DNA from: Peredibacter starrii
Lineage (GTDB): Bacteria; Bdellovibrionota; Bacteriovoracia; Bacteriovoracales; Bacteriovoracaceae
Length of the DNA: 64,000 bases
Direction: 5' to 3'
Assembly (NCBI RefSeq): GCF_034259205.1
Contig: NZ_CP139487.1
Location: 2,790,001-2,854,000, forward strand
Shown: piece after piece, positions 16,607 through 25,684 of the stretch
Layout of the letters: each line of letters starts with the position of its first letter
Position numbering within the stretch: the stretch's first letter is position 1
The notes under the pieces: model-generated
Databases searched by the model: none
The model's input: only the letters and a program-made list of their open reading frames with translations
Told to the model about the DNA's origin: nothing
Made by a program: the position numbers and the translations under genes

Positions 16607-18364
16607 ATGACTAAAACTATGATTCTGGGAAAAGATGCGGCCTTAGAAGATACTATTTCTCGTCTGAAAGGACTCCTTTTAGACTGGGGCTTCGATGTTG
16701 AAGAGGCATCCTGGTTAAATCCAGTCCCCAATGTCTGGTCAGTTCATATTCGCGATCGTTATTGTCCTTATCTCTTCACCAATGGAAAAGGCACAAGCAA
16801 AGAAGCGGCCCTCGCCAGTGCTCTAGGTGAATTCTTTGAGCGCTTAAACTGTAACTACTTTTTTGCTGACTATTATCTTGGTGAACAAGTCGCTAATTCT
16901 GAGTTCGTTCATTATCCGCAAGAGAAATGGTTCCCCTTCACGGAGTCTATGCCAAAAGGCCTCATGAATGAATCACTGTGGAAGTTCTATGATTCAGATA
17001 ATGATCTGAGGCCCGTTGATTTAGTTGATACCAACTCTGGAAATATCGAACGCGGCATCTGCGCTCTTCCCTACACTCAGGTTGCTGATGGAAAAACTTA
17101 TTACATCCCCATGAATATTGTGGGGAATTTGTATGTGTCCAATGGCATGTCGGCCGGTAATACAAAAACAGAAGCGCGGGTTCAGGCCTTGTCTGAAATC
17201 TTTGAACGCTCGATCAAGCATCAAATTCTGTCTGAGGGAATTTCACTTCCAAATATTCCGGAGGAAGTCTTAAATCGTTATCCCAAAGTTGTGGAAGCAA
17301 TCAGAGAACTCGAGACCCATGGATTTCCGATTATCTGCAAAGATGCATCGATGGGTGGAAAATATCCCGTGATAAGTGTCACCCTATTAAATCCTAAAGA
17401 AGGAACCGCATTCGCTTCATTTGGTGCTCATCCAAAATTTGAAGTGGCACTTGAGAGAACCTTGACGGAACTTCTTCAAGGTCGCCGACTTGATCAACTT
17501 AACGTTTTCTCTCCTCCGAGTTTTGAACTTGATGATGTAAAAGATCATTTAAATATTGAGGCCCATTTTATTGATTCAAGCGGACTCATTCATTGGAACT
17601 TTTTTAAAGAAACTCCCGACTTTCCATTCTCGGACTGGAACTTTGGTGGAGCGACAACAGAATCCGAGTATCAGGCACTGATTGGGATTTTCCATGAGAT
17701 GGAAAAAGACGTCTACATCATGGACTTTGAACACCTGAAAGTTTACGGATGTCGCATTCATGTACCGGGTGTTTCGGAAATTTATCCCGCCATTGATCTC
17801 ACGTGGGACAATAACAATTCATGTAACAGCATTCGTGAGAAAATTCTGAGTTGTCATGAACTCTCGCAGGATGAATTGATTGAACTTCATAATGAAATCG
17901 AAAATAAGGGGCTCGAGGACATGCTTCTCGTGAGTCATGCCATTGGAGTGATTCCTGATGCTGATACAGTGTGGGCCGATCTTCGTTTTGGAGAATTTAA
18001 AGCGATGCTCGCCTTGGCAGCAAAAGACCATGAACTTTCCAAAGCAGGAATTGATTGGAGCCTTCACTTTGCTCCTTTAAAACAAGAGAGACGTCTCCTT
18101 TATATGTGCCTTCAGACTCTCCTTCAAATGGAGATGGATGATACGCTTAATACGAATGAATATCTCCCGACAGTGGAGAAGATCTATGGTAAAGAGATGG
18201 TCGATCGAGCTCAGAAACTTATCGATGGTTTTGAGAAGTTTGACGGACTTCACGAATCAGACCTAAGCTTGAAGGGCTTTGATATGCACCAGAAGCTCAT
18301 TACTTCTTATGAGAAGCTACAAAGAGCAAAGAGAATCTGGGCGGAGAACAACAGAACGAAATGA
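16607..18364 (+). CDS. ycaO: YcaO-family protein, full-length YcaO type
   Basis: 585 residues, nearly the length of E. coli YcaO (586). YcaO proteins use ATP to activate peptide amide bonds; E. coli YcaO is linked to RimO-dependent beta-methylthiolation of ribosomal protein S12. Nucleotide-site motifs are visible: SKEAALASALGEFFERL (64-80) and TKTEARVQALSEIFERS (187-202), both of the A-x2-E-x3-R type, plus RIHVPGVSEIYP later. The C-terminal ~150 residues are the helical extension of the non-TOMM group, and no proline-rich PxPxP end is present. It overlaps the next gene, a GNAT, by 4 nt. No precursor peptide or azoline dehydrogenase lies nearby, which argues against a natural-product cluster. 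Confidence 0.9.
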   Translation: MTKTMILGKDAALEDTISRLKGLLLDWGFDVEEASWLNPVPNVWSVHIRDRYCPYLFTNGKGTSKEAALASALGEFFERLNCNYFFADYYLGEQVANSEFVHYPQEKWFPFTESMPKGLMNESLWKFYDSDNDLRPVDLVDTNSGNIERGICALPYTQVADGKTYYIPMNIVGNLYVSNGMSAGNTKTEARVQALSEIFERSIKHQILSEGISLPNIPEEVLNRYPKVVEAIRELETHGFPIICKDASMGGKYPVISVTLLNPKEGTAFASFGAHPKFEVALERTLTELLQGRRLDQLNVFSPPSFELDDVKDHLNIEAHFIDSSGLIHWNFFKETPDFPFSDWNFGGATTESEYQALIGIFHEMEKDVYIMDFEHLKVYGCRIHVPGVSEIYPAIDLTWDNNNSCNSIREKILSCHELSQDELIELHNEIENKGLEDMLLVSHAIGVIPDADTVWADLRFGEFKAMLALAAKDHELSKAGIDWSLHFAPLKQERRLLYMCLQTLLQMEMDDTLNTNEYLPTVEKIYGKEMVDRAQKLIDGFEKFDGLHESDLSLKGFDMHQKLITSYEKLQRAKRIWAENNRTK

Positions 18365-18966
18365 AGCCACTTTTTTTTAGTCCCGAATTTTCCATGAACT
18401 TTGTCTGGCGTGAACGTTTTCATCTCAGAGCAGGCTCAGTTCGCCCTCATAATAAAAAACAAATCTCTGAAGGACTTCGGAACATGTCTCCGGAGTCCAT
18501 TCGAAATCGCTTCCTTGGCTCTAAAAGAGAATTCTCAGATCAAGAACTTAAATATCTCACAAGCCTCGATGGCTGGAACCACTATGCCATTGGTATTGAG
18601 GAACAAGATGGCCAGAAACGAGGAATAGCAATTGTTCGGATGGTGCGCGCATCTCATGACATTCATGAGGCAGAAGTGGCCGTGACCATCATTGACGACT
18701 TTCAAAGAAAGGGTCTTGGTAGTTTTCTTCTGAATTTAATTATTCTGGCCGCGATGGAACGAGACATTCACACTCTATCATTCACCTTTCTTCCATCAAA
18801 TGATGGAATCGTGAAGATCATTCATAAGGTGGGCGTACCTTACCCTGGCCCGCATAATTCGGACTACGTTCAATTGTTCTTAGACGTTAAGAAATACGAT
18901 GTGAATGAAGTTAAAGGCAGACTCGCAAAGACCCTTCCGGAAATTTTAAATTTCAATTTCCCCTGA
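18361..18966 (+). CDS. GNAT-family acetyltransferase coupled to YcaO
   Basis: 201 residues. The acetyl-CoA pyrophosphate loop is visible as DDFQRKGLGSFLL (111-123), the Q/R-x-x-G-x-G/A motif, after the beta strand AEVAVTII. The N-terminal segment (LRAGSVRPHNKKQISEGLRNMSPESIRNRF) resembles the GNAT domain of Pat/AcuA-like lysine acetyltransferases. Its ATG lies inside the last YcaO codons (ATGA overlap), so production is coupled. The substrate is unknown; a ribosomal or YcaO-associated target is inference only. Its end overlaps the converging gene by 21 nt. Confidence 0.85.
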   Translation: MKPLFFSPEFSMNFVWRERFHLRAGSVRPHNKKQISEGLRNMSPESIRNRFLGSKREFSDQELKYLTSLDGWNHYAIGIEEQDGQKRGIAIVRMVRASHDIHEAEVAVTIIDDFQRKGLGSFLLNLIILAAMERDIHTLSFTFLPSNDGIVKIIHKVGVPYPGPHNSDYVQLFLDVKKYDVNEVKGRLAKTLPEILNFNFP

Positions 18967-20451
18967 ACCTTCCAGCGACTGATACTTCTCACTTAGGAAT
19001 TTGAAGTAAGCTTCTTTCTCAAGCTTCAATGTTTTTACGATTGAATGAAAAAGGGCCGGCTCTTTCATAAGAAGAAGACCGAACTCACCTCTTAGTTTTG
19101 ACCATGGTTTAGAGAGGGCCTTTTTAAAATCGGCCAGGAGGCCAAGTCTTACTGGATCGCGAAGACAAGAAAGGCTTTCAGCAATACATTTCGCTTCTAG
19201 GACTTCACTAAATTCTTCCATGTCCATTTTTTTAATTTCTTCTACTTCTTCCTGAGAAAGGTTCACACCGATCTGAGAAACCACTGATCCAAACTTCGTC
19301 GTATCAGGAATCTCACGATTAAAACCTTTAATTCCTAATACACGACCTTTTGAGAAGAAAGTTTTTTCCATCGTACGGGCCGTTACTCTGTTCATCTCAC
19401 TCGCCCACACCATGATGATGTGTTTATCTGTTTGGTAAACATATTGGTCGTGGTTACGAAGCGGAGTCAGAAAACCTTTAGTGCTTGAACCACGAATATC
19501 AAGGGCAGAATCTGTACCGTCTTCATTAAGGTCGTAGTGACCTCTCATTCTTGTTTTACCGGCAACCATTGGGATACCGTAATAGAATGAACGGTCATAT
19601 CCTTCCCAAGAAAGCTTCTGAGCACGGGCCGGAAGTTTTGTTTGAAGAAGTTCAAGATTTCCCATCAGACCTTGTTTGAAAAGCTCGTGGTGAGAAGAAT
19701 CTTCCGGATTAAGGACGAAGTGAAAAGTTGCGCGCTTGCCTTTGAATTGAGCACCTGTAACATCAGTAATAAATGGCCCAAGAACCAGCTGACGACGCTT
19801 AAGATTTTCTTCTGATATTGAAAATAAAACTTCAGTAGGAGAGATTTTTTTAACCTCTACGATAAATTGGTTTTGAAGTCCCATTGAAACAACTGCTAGG
19901 TCGATTACAGAAACACCAACACTTGCCTGGAACTGAATACCACCGTACATCTGGTAGCTACCAAAGTCCCCTTCGTTCCAACGAAGCACATCATTCAATG
20001 TTTCCGGCATCTCAAAAGGCAGAGCTTTTTGTTCTTTTGAATTTCTGAAACGAACCATGGTCTTCATGGCGCCTTTATAGGGAGTAAGACCAACTGAAAC
20101 TACACTCTTAGCAAGGGCCGAAACACCAAGGCCACCTTCGATACTCTGACGATTTACTTCAATCCAACCCAGGTCTTTTTGAATTGGGTAGAAGTTAAAA
20201 CGATCCATCATGATCGGAGCTGAGTATTGAATATTGATTCTTGAATAAGCAATTTGAACCAGAGGATTGAAGGCGAAGATGTCTGTGCCGTTCTTACCAA
20301 AGGCGCTGAATTCACCACTTGTATTGACCGAGAAAGGCAGGGCGAAGGGGTTGGCCTTTGTTCTTTGGGTCTGAAGGAAACGAATATCCAGAGTCTCGTC
20401 AGCTTGAACGAATCCTACCCAAAGGCTCAATAAAAGAATGAAGTATTTCAT
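18946..20451 (-). CDS. Exported protein of unknown function (501 aa)
   Basis: A signal peptide ends near FVQA-DE. The body is beta-rich in the first ~400 residues and helical at the end (EEVEEIKKMDMEEFSEVLEAKC onward). DLNEDGTDSALDIRG (near 307-321) looks like a calcium-binding DxNxDG loop. I recognise no family. The start lies 150 nt after the M1-like peptidase gene, with a terminator-like hairpin between them, so it may be a separate transcript. Confidence 0.7.
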   Translation of the reverse strand: MKYFILLLSLWVGFVQADETLDIRFLQTQRTKANPFALPFSVNTSGEFSAFGKNGTDIFAFNPLVQIAYSRINIQYSAPIMMDRFNFYPIQKDLGWIEVNRQSIEGGLGVSALAKSVVSVGLTPYKGAMKTMVRFRNSKEQKALPFEMPETLNDVLRWNEGDFGSYQMYGGIQFQASVGVSVIDLAVVSMGLQNQFIVEVKKISPTEVLFSISEENLKRRQLVLGPFITDVTGAQFKGKRATFHFVLNPEDSSHHELFKQGLMGNLELLQTKLPARAQKLSWEGYDRSFYYGIPMVAGKTRMRGHYDLNEDGTDSALDIRGSSTKGFLTPLRNHDQYVYQTDKHIIMVWASEMNRVTARTMEKTFFSKGRVLGIKGFNREIPDTTKFGSVVSQIGVNLSQEEVEEIKKMDMEEFSEVLEAKCIAESLSCLRDPVRLGLLADFKKALSKPWSKLRGEFGLLLMKEPALFHSIVKTLKLEKEAYFKFLSEKYQSLEGSGEIEI

Positions 20452-20518
20452 GGAGAAATGGTAAGGCGGGCGGGGATTTTACGGGGGAAAATGGAGGTAA
20501 GTTGGTAATTTTTATCTG

Positions 20519-20548
20519 CCAAAATAAAGAGGAGGCCAAGGCCCCCTC
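20519..20548 (-). terminator. Bidirectional terminator-like hairpin
   Basis: GAGGAGGCC / GGCCCCCTC (20529-20548, one mismatch) is followed on the minus strand by TTTATTTT and on the plus strand by TTTT. It would end the peptidase transcript. Confidence 0.6.
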
Positions 20549-20601
20549 TTTTATAAGTCCCTCAAAGTTGGCAGGAAATGTTGTCTCTGCCGAAATCGGG
20601 G

Positions 20602-21951
20602 TTAAAGCATTTCTCGTACTTGAGCGTCTGTCAGCTCCACGTGATTGGGGTTATGTTCCACAACACTCTCCCCACCTTCTGGATTTTTGCCCCAGATATA
20701 AGTTTCAAATTCATGAGACAGATCCAGTCCGCTGAAGAACTCAAGGTTGTTCTTGAAGTGTTCAGTGGTGATAACTGTGTGTTTATAGGCCGCAAAGTAT
20801 CCACGAAGGAAGGCCTTCAAACCACCCATATCCTGAAGACGGTAATCCAGGTAAGACATAAATTTGTTACCTAGATCGTAAGCTCTTTTATCTGTATTGC
20901 GTTGGTAAACAGAATGAGCACCTAAGTTACTGCCTGGAAATGCAACAGTCGGTACCCTCTGATAACCTTTATCTCTCCAACTCGCGATGGCCTCATCGAT
21001 CCAACCAGAGTTTCCATTCGCAGGCATCACACCTTTTGCGAAATACGAGTGAAGCATTTCATGATCTAACGCCGGTAGCGAAGTCTGTGTCGCACCTGCA
21101 TGTTCCATGCCACCAGTACCCGGAAGTGTTTCATAAGCTACAAGTGAATCATGACCCCATGGTCCATAATCTGCTTCAAGCTCTTTCATGACCTTGATTG
21201 ATTCAGCTTGGAAGCGTGCTGGACGTGACCACCACGGACCGTAAACAGTAATAGGAATTTCTCTGCCGCTAATTGATGTGTAAGAGAAATCAATGCGCTT
21301 CATTCTGCCTTTCGGAGTTGTGTGGAAGTACGGGCAAGAAACTGTGTAGTACTCAGGGTAAACAATCTGGTACGAGTTTGGAGAAGTTTGAGTCACTTTT
21401 CCATTCGTGTAGATGTCCTGACGAGCAGTCGCTACTCCATCAAACTTCACATTCATCGTCATCTGGTACTGATCGAATTCAAAGTTTGAAGGAATGTATT
21501 GCTCCATGAACTTGCGGTATTTCAAATCCCGAATCCAGAATGCTGAAGAAACCTGACGAGTTAAAAAACTATAACGAACGTTTTCTCTAAATGAACTTTC
21601 CATTACCAGTGTGTGTTCACCTGGTTCAACAACCGCGTCTACCTGACGAAGCTTAGAACCATCTGGTGCCGTTGTTTCGATGATACGAACCGGTTCACCG
21701 TCCAGAGTTGCGTTCTTAGGATCTGGAATAAGATCGAACAACGGCTTTCCTGTTTTTTCAGCATTAAACACGATGGTACTCTTAACACTCGTTCTCTTCC
21801 AGAACACGTTGTAGTTCACATCGTACTGAGCAGTTTTAAAATCCACGAATACCGCACGGCCAATTGATGATTCAAAATCAGGCGGAGCCAGATGGAGATT
21901 CGCGAAAGCAGAGGTCGATAGCATTGCACTTAACAGAAGAACTTTTTTCAT
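20602..21951 (-). CDS. Exported M1-like (gluzincin) zinc metallopeptidase
   Basis: 449 residues with a signal peptide (cleavage near SAFA-N). GGMEHAG (280-286) stands where M1 enzymes have the substrate-binding GAMEN. The zinc site is H297-E-M-L-H301, with the third ligand E320 exactly 18 residues later (HExxH-x18-E). The N-terminal ~200 residues would be the beta-rich M1 domain. It is shorter than classical aminopeptidases and lacks their C-terminal helical domain. It overlaps the upstream amidotransferase gene by 4 nt (ATGA). It probably degrades peptides in the periplasm or outside the cell; endo- or exo-specificity cannot be told. Confidence 0.82.
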   Translation of the reverse strand: MKKVLLLSAMLSTSAFANLHLAPPDFESSIGRAVFVDFKTAQYDVNYNVFWKRTSVKSTIVFNAEKTGKPLFDLIPDPKNATLDGEPVRIIETTAPDGSKLRQVDAVVEPGEHTLVMESSFRENVRYSFLTRQVSSAFWIRDLKYRKFMEQYIPSNFEFDQYQMTMNVKFDGVATARQDIYTNGKVTQTSPNSYQIVYPEYYTVSCPYFHTTPKGRMKRIDFSYTSISGREIPITVYGPWWSRPARFQAESIKVMKELEADYGPWGHDSLVAYETLPGTGGMEHAGATQTSLPALDHEMLHSYFAKGVMPANGNSGWIDEAIASWRDKGYQRVPTVAFPGSNLGAHSVYQRNTDKRAYDLGNKFMSYLDYRLQDMGGLKAFLRGYFAAYKHTVITTEHFKNNLEFFSGLDLSHEFETYIWGKNPEGGESVVEHNPNHVELTDAQVREML

Positions 21952-22772
21952 ATTTTTTCCTTCCTGGAATTTTTATATTCGCAAGCCTTAGTCAGAAACC
22001 ATTTAAAGATGGGAGTGCTGGCACCAGAGAATGAACGTTCTGGATGATACTGAACACCGAGTGCCGGTCGATCGGTATATTCAATTGCCTCTGCGATTTT
22101 ATTGTCATGTGAAAACGCTGTAAGTTTCACATTTGGATACTGAGATTCATTCTCAGTGAAGTAAGGAACGCGGATGCCCTGATGATGAATTTTAAACCCC
22201 TTCACGTCTTCCGAGTAGATCTTACTCATTAAAGATGAGGGTCTTCTTTCAATTTTATCAAACTGATTCATGCGATTTGAAATGCCAGCTTCAGTTGCGA
22301 GATCAAGGTACAGGGGAATTCCCTTTGCCACCGCCATCATCTGAAGACCACGGCAGATTCCAAGCATGGGAAGCTCTTTATATTTTTCGTCCGAAGAATA
22401 AAGCTTCACAAGCTCATGCTCAAAGCCATCACGCTTCTTGCCTTCTTCTGTGAATTTTACAAGCGATCGATTGTTCTCAATGTAAGCCTTCAAGGCCGGA
22501 ACTGAATAGTAATCAGGATTAATATCGGCCCCACCCGGAACAAGGACCGCATCTGTCTTCGTTAGCGCGGCTTCTGGTGTATGAATTGAAAGGTCGATGA
22601 TCTCTGTTGAGTAGCCCAAGCTCCAGGCATTCATTGTAAGACGAGCACGATAAAAAAAGTCGCAATTGTATGTGCAACCAATAGTGAGAACCTCACCACG
22701 AGGGAGTTCACAGGCAGGGAGCGAAATTGGGACCAGGCTCACTAGTCCCAAAAGGAGAACTTTTTTAATCAT
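21948..22772 (-). CDS. Exported class I glutamine amidotransferase / C26 gamma-glutamyl hydrolase-like protein
   Basis: 274 residues. The catalytic nucleophile C140 lies in LGICRGLQM, and His243 and Glu245 in QYHPE complete the triad. VLVPGGADINPDYY is typical of the PuuD/C26 group. Family members usually work in the cytoplasm, but this one begins with a clear signal peptide (MIKKVLLLGLVSLVPISLPA-C). The Cys21 after it could be a lipidation site, although Pro in the lipobox is unusual. Its stop overlaps the M1-like peptidase start, so the pair may act in succession on exported gamma-glutamyl peptides (inference). Confidence 0.82.
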   Translation of the reverse strand: MIKKVLLLGLVSLVPISLPACELPRGEVLTIGCTYNCDFFYRARLTMNAWSLGYSTEIIDLSIHTPEAALTKTDAVLVPGGADINPDYYSVPALKAYIENNRSLVKFTEEGKKRDGFEHELVKLYSSDEKYKELPMLGICRGLQMMAVAKGIPLYLDLATEAGISNRMNQFDKIERRPSSLMSKIYSEDVKGFKIHHQGIRVPYFTENESQYPNVKLTAFSHDNKIAEAIEYTDRPALGVQYHPERSFSGASTPIFKWFLTKACEYKNSRKEKI

Positions 22773-22830
22773 TCATTAGATTTTAAAACAGTCTGCTATT
22801 CACTCAAGACATGTGTCTTAAGGGCAAAAT

Positions 22831-23931
22831 CTACTCTTTGCGGAATTTAATGATCCCTATTCCGATTAATGTACTCGGGAAGTCTGGGTCGGTGAGAGTA
22901 GCTTGCTGAACAACACTGCCTCGTTCATCAATTCCAGGAGAGCCATAGAAAAGGGCATTCTGGTCTTTATAGTGAACACGGGCCGGACCTTTGTCCGTAT
23001 GAACGATATCTCCCTGAGTCAGGAGTGGTCGGAAACCTTGCTCATCGTAAACGTAAAGAACTTTGCGCTTCTGGAAGTCTTCACCACGAACCGCGATTGT
23101 TCCACCACGCATTTTCGGCGTGAAGTAATCAAAACGAGAAAGTTCTTTCCCTGCACGGGCCAGGACTCTAACATTCCCATTTTCAATCAGAAGAAGCGCC
23201 TCACCTTTTCCATCATCGGCCAGGGCAACGACTCGATTGCCTTCAACTGCCAACTGGTGACGTATGGTTTTCCAAGGAGAACTTGGGTTGGCCTCTTTAT
23301 CTTCAAGAATGACTTTCCAAGAGCCGGTATATTGCCAAAGACGATCAGGGGAAGTTTCGTTGTAATCACCATCACGAGTCTTGAAAGCGATTTCACCACG
23401 AGGGCCCACTTGCGGAGTGTAGATATAGGCCGCACTTGGATTGAAAAATGGAGTCACTTCCCCATTTTTCCAGATCATGATTTCTGGCGCGTCACCTTTC
23501 ACTCGGAAGAACCAGCTGTCACCAGAGATTGGATAGAAACTATCCTTTGATTCAGATCGAGGTCCGAGAGTATTAAGTTCAATTTTTTTAAGAGCACCAG
23601 TGAACTCATACGAGCGCACGATGTCCATTTCATTGAACTCGTACCAGGTCACCTTTCCAAACGAGGCCTGAGGCAATGAATTCATATTGTCTGGCTCAGC
23701 TCGCGAGATCATTTTAAAGCCCTTACCAAACTGGCCCATGAAATAACCATCGACATCGAAACAGCTCAAATAGACTTGATCATTTAAAATCGCCGGCTCA
23801 GAGGTAAAGCACCAAGTATTATCTGGCGCATTCCAGGCCTGGACGTCACTGAGTCTTGCTAAAAGCTCCGGTTTAGAGAAAGCTGCCAGAGCGGTATGAG
23901 AGAACAACATGAGTGGGATTAAGTATTTCAT
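22831..23931 (-). CDS. Exported protein of unknown function, probable beta-propeller (366 aa)
   Basis: The start is taken at the ATG giving MKYLIPLMLFSHTALA, a good signal peptide; an upstream in-frame ATG at 23958 would bury it behind nine polar residues. The mature protein is beta-rich with recurring turns such as ISGDSWFFRV, QVGPRGEIAFKTRDGDYN and VEGNRVVALADDGKGEALL, as in NHL/TolB-like propellers. No catalytic motif is seen. It precedes the exported amidotransferase gene by 58 nt and may head that operon. Confidence 0.7.
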   Translation of the reverse strand: MKYLIPLMLFSHTALAAFSKPELLARLSDVQAWNAPDNTWCFTSEPAILNDQVYLSCFDVDGYFMGQFGKGFKMISRAEPDNMNSLPQASFGKVTWYEFNEMDIVRSYEFTGALKKIELNTLGPRSESKDSFYPISGDSWFFRVKGDAPEIMIWKNGEVTPFFNPSAAYIYTPQVGPRGEIAFKTRDGDYNETSPDRLWQYTGSWKVILEDKEANPSSPWKTIRHQLAVEGNRVVALADDGKGEALLLIENGNVRVLARAGKELSRFDYFTPKMRGGTIAVRGEDFQKRKVLYVYDEQGFRPLLTQGDIVHTDKGPARVHYKDQNALFYGSPGIDERGSVVQQATLTDPDFPSTLIGIGIIKFRKE

Positions 23932-23994
23932 TTTTTGAGTATACCTAAGAGAAGACATCTGTAGTTCTGACCTTTTCTTACCGATGAAGAGTTT

Positions 23995-25185
23995 ATGGAT
24001 AAGAAATTAGTAAAAGACCTTTCTACTCAATTAAAGGATCTCGCAAAGGATCTGAGTTTCCTTGGGCATCCTCGCTATCCCATTAAGGATCTGCTTCTTC
24101 TTTTCCCTCAGCACAAAACATTCATTGGCGAGTTGGAAGATATCAGTGTTCCCTTTCCGGTAAATGTCAGCATGAAGCGTAAGGCGATGGATAATTTTCT
24201 CATGGAACTCGCCAAAGCTGATGTGCCATTTTCTTTGAAGCGCATCTTCACTCAGAGAGTTCAGGACTATCACCTTCTGCTCTCGATGATGGAAAACTTC
24301 GATAATATTTTTTTCTATGATCACTGCACCGAGCTTTATGGCACAAGTCATAAGCTTGCTAAGAACAATGCGTTTCTTTATTTCCTCGAGAAAATTCCTG
24401 AATACTGTATGCCGGACACCAGTGAGGTGAAACTTCAGGGTGAAGAGGCGAGAAATTATCTTCGCACAAGGATGCTTGAAACATTCGACGCCAAAGATTT
24501 TGAAGTAAAGCCTTCGACTTCCCTTCTCTCAGATTCATCCGCGGGACGTCGAACTTTAAAACTTAATCCTTATAAGACCTACACCACCGGACACTTGGAT
24601 ATCTTCCTCGTTCACGAAGGTTGGGTCCACTTAGGGACTTCGATTAATGGCTCATTTCAAGAAGACAATCCTTGGCTATCAACCTGGGCCCCAAGAACGA
24701 CATTTCTTCAAGAGGGTCTTGCAATCATCACTGAGCTTATCACCGGCTGTATGACGTTAGAGCGTTGGAACAAAGTGGTGCTAAGGCATCTGGCGACCTC
24801 AATGGCAGAACGCGGTTCTTCAATTACGGATGTCTACGAATACCTTCGCCATCATGACATGCAAGATCTCGATGCGTTTAAACTGGCACTTCGAGTTTTT
24901 AGAGGAGTTCCTTTAGAAGGCGGTATGGCCTTCACTAAAGAGCTTCTTTATCTTCATGGTATGATCGAGCTACTCTACCATTTACATTTCTTTAAGACTG
25001 ATCTTCGCTCATTATGGGTGGGGAAAATTTCTTTTGAAGAACACATTATGCTAATGGATCACTGGGAACTGATGAGTCCGAAGGTGAAATACTTCCCGGC
25101 CTTGCTTGAGACCCCGGAAGTTCAGGCCCGACTTCAAAAACTAAAAGAGCTCTCTTTTAGCCTCTTTAATCACGGGTTCCTTTAA
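23995..25185 (+). CDS. DUF1704 family zinc metallopeptidase (QEGLA-motif, MATCAP-related)
   Basis: 396 residues, cytoplasmic (no signal). The H207-E-G-W-V-H212 motif is the HExxxH zinc site of DUF1704, and FLQEGLAIITE (237-247) is the QEGLA signature supplying the third zinc ligand. Eukaryotic members (MATCAP) are carboxypeptidases that remove the tubulin C-terminal tyrosine. Bacterial members carry the database label 'flavohemoglobin expression-modulating QEGLA motif protein'. The bacterial substrate is unknown. The gene converges on, and overlaps by 20 nt, a truncated haemoglobin gene. Confidence 0.88.
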   Translation: MDKKLVKDLSTQLKDLAKDLSFLGHPRYPIKDLLLLFPQHKTFIGELEDISVPFPVNVSMKRKAMDNFLMELAKADVPFSLKRIFTQRVQDYHLLLSMMENFDNIFFYDHCTELYGTSHKLAKNNAFLYFLEKIPEYCMPDTSEVKLQGEEARNYLRTRMLETFDAKDFEVKPSTSLLSDSSAGRRTLKLNPYKTYTTGHLDIFLVHEGWVHLGTSINGSFQEDNPWLSTWAPRTTFLQEGLAIITELITGCMTLERWNKVVLRHLATSMAERGSSITDVYEYLRHHDMQDLDAFKLALRVFRGVPLEGGMAFTKELLYLHGMIELLYHLHFFKTDLRSLWVGKISFEEHIMLMDHWELMSPKVKYFPALLETPEVQARLQKLKELSFSLFNHGFL

Positions 25186-25546
25186 GCATCTCTGTTACCT
25201 GTTCAAATGACTGCATCAACTGTTCCTGAATTCCAGGATGAATGGGAGAATTGGCCAGGGCCTTCCTCATACAATAAAGCCACTGATCAGCTTCTTTTAC
25301 TCCAATGGTGAAGGGAAAATGGCGCATTCTGAGTCGCGGGTGTCCATACTTTTCCATATAGAGCTGCGGACCACCGGTCCAGCCAGAAAGGAAGAATTTC
25401 AATTTCTCAGCGGACTCGCGGATGTCTCGTCCCGAGTGAGTGGCCATACAATCCTGGGCATAGGGATCAGTACTCATAATCGAGTAAAAATCATCTACCA
25501 GTTTATCAATGACCTCAAAACCACCAATTTGTTCGTACATATTCAA
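25166..25546 (-). CDS. Group II truncated haemoglobin
   Basis: 126 residues, the size of a 2-on-2 globin. The proximal His is H76 in RMRHFPFTIG, with W89 at the G8 position, and FLSGWTGGPQLYMEKYGHP matches the group II (TrHbO) E-F region. These proteins bind oxygen or nitric oxide in the cytoplasm. Its 3' end overlaps the 3' end of the DUF1704 peptidase gene by 20 nt. Confidence 0.92.
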   Translation of the reverse strand: MNMYEQIGGFEVIDKLVDDFYSIMSTDPYAQDCMATHSGRDIRESAEKLKFFLSGWTGGPQLYMEKYGHPRLRMRHFPFTIGVKEADQWLYCMRKALANSPIHPGIQEQLMQSFEQVTEMLKGTRD

Positions 25547-25627
25547 TTCCTGACAGGCCCAATCGGAAGGGCATATTATCTACTCTCATAATCTCTGAAA
25601 AACCCGATGAGGTAAAGTCTGATTAGA

Positions 25628-25657
25628 TTGAGTCTTAGCACTTAAGTACCATATAAT
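25628..25657 (+). promoter_or_regulatory. Promoter of the cysteine-rich lipoprotein gene
   Basis: TTGAGT, an 18-nt spacer and a perfect TATAAT. The start codon at 25685 follows by 27 nt, with AAGGA in between. Confidence 0.65.
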
Positions 25658-25684
25658 GGTTAAAACACTACCGAAGGATCCTAA

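Noticed and set aside
16607-18966. Azol(in)e-modified peptide (TOMM) cluster around YcaO
   Set aside because: No precursor peptide, E1-like partner, flavin dehydrogenase or transporter is adjacent, and the protein is of the E. coli YcaO length and type.
22903-23550. 215-codon plus-strand frame opposite the exported propeller-like gene
   Set aside because: The minus-strand gene has a signal peptide and normal codon use; the plus frame has neither.
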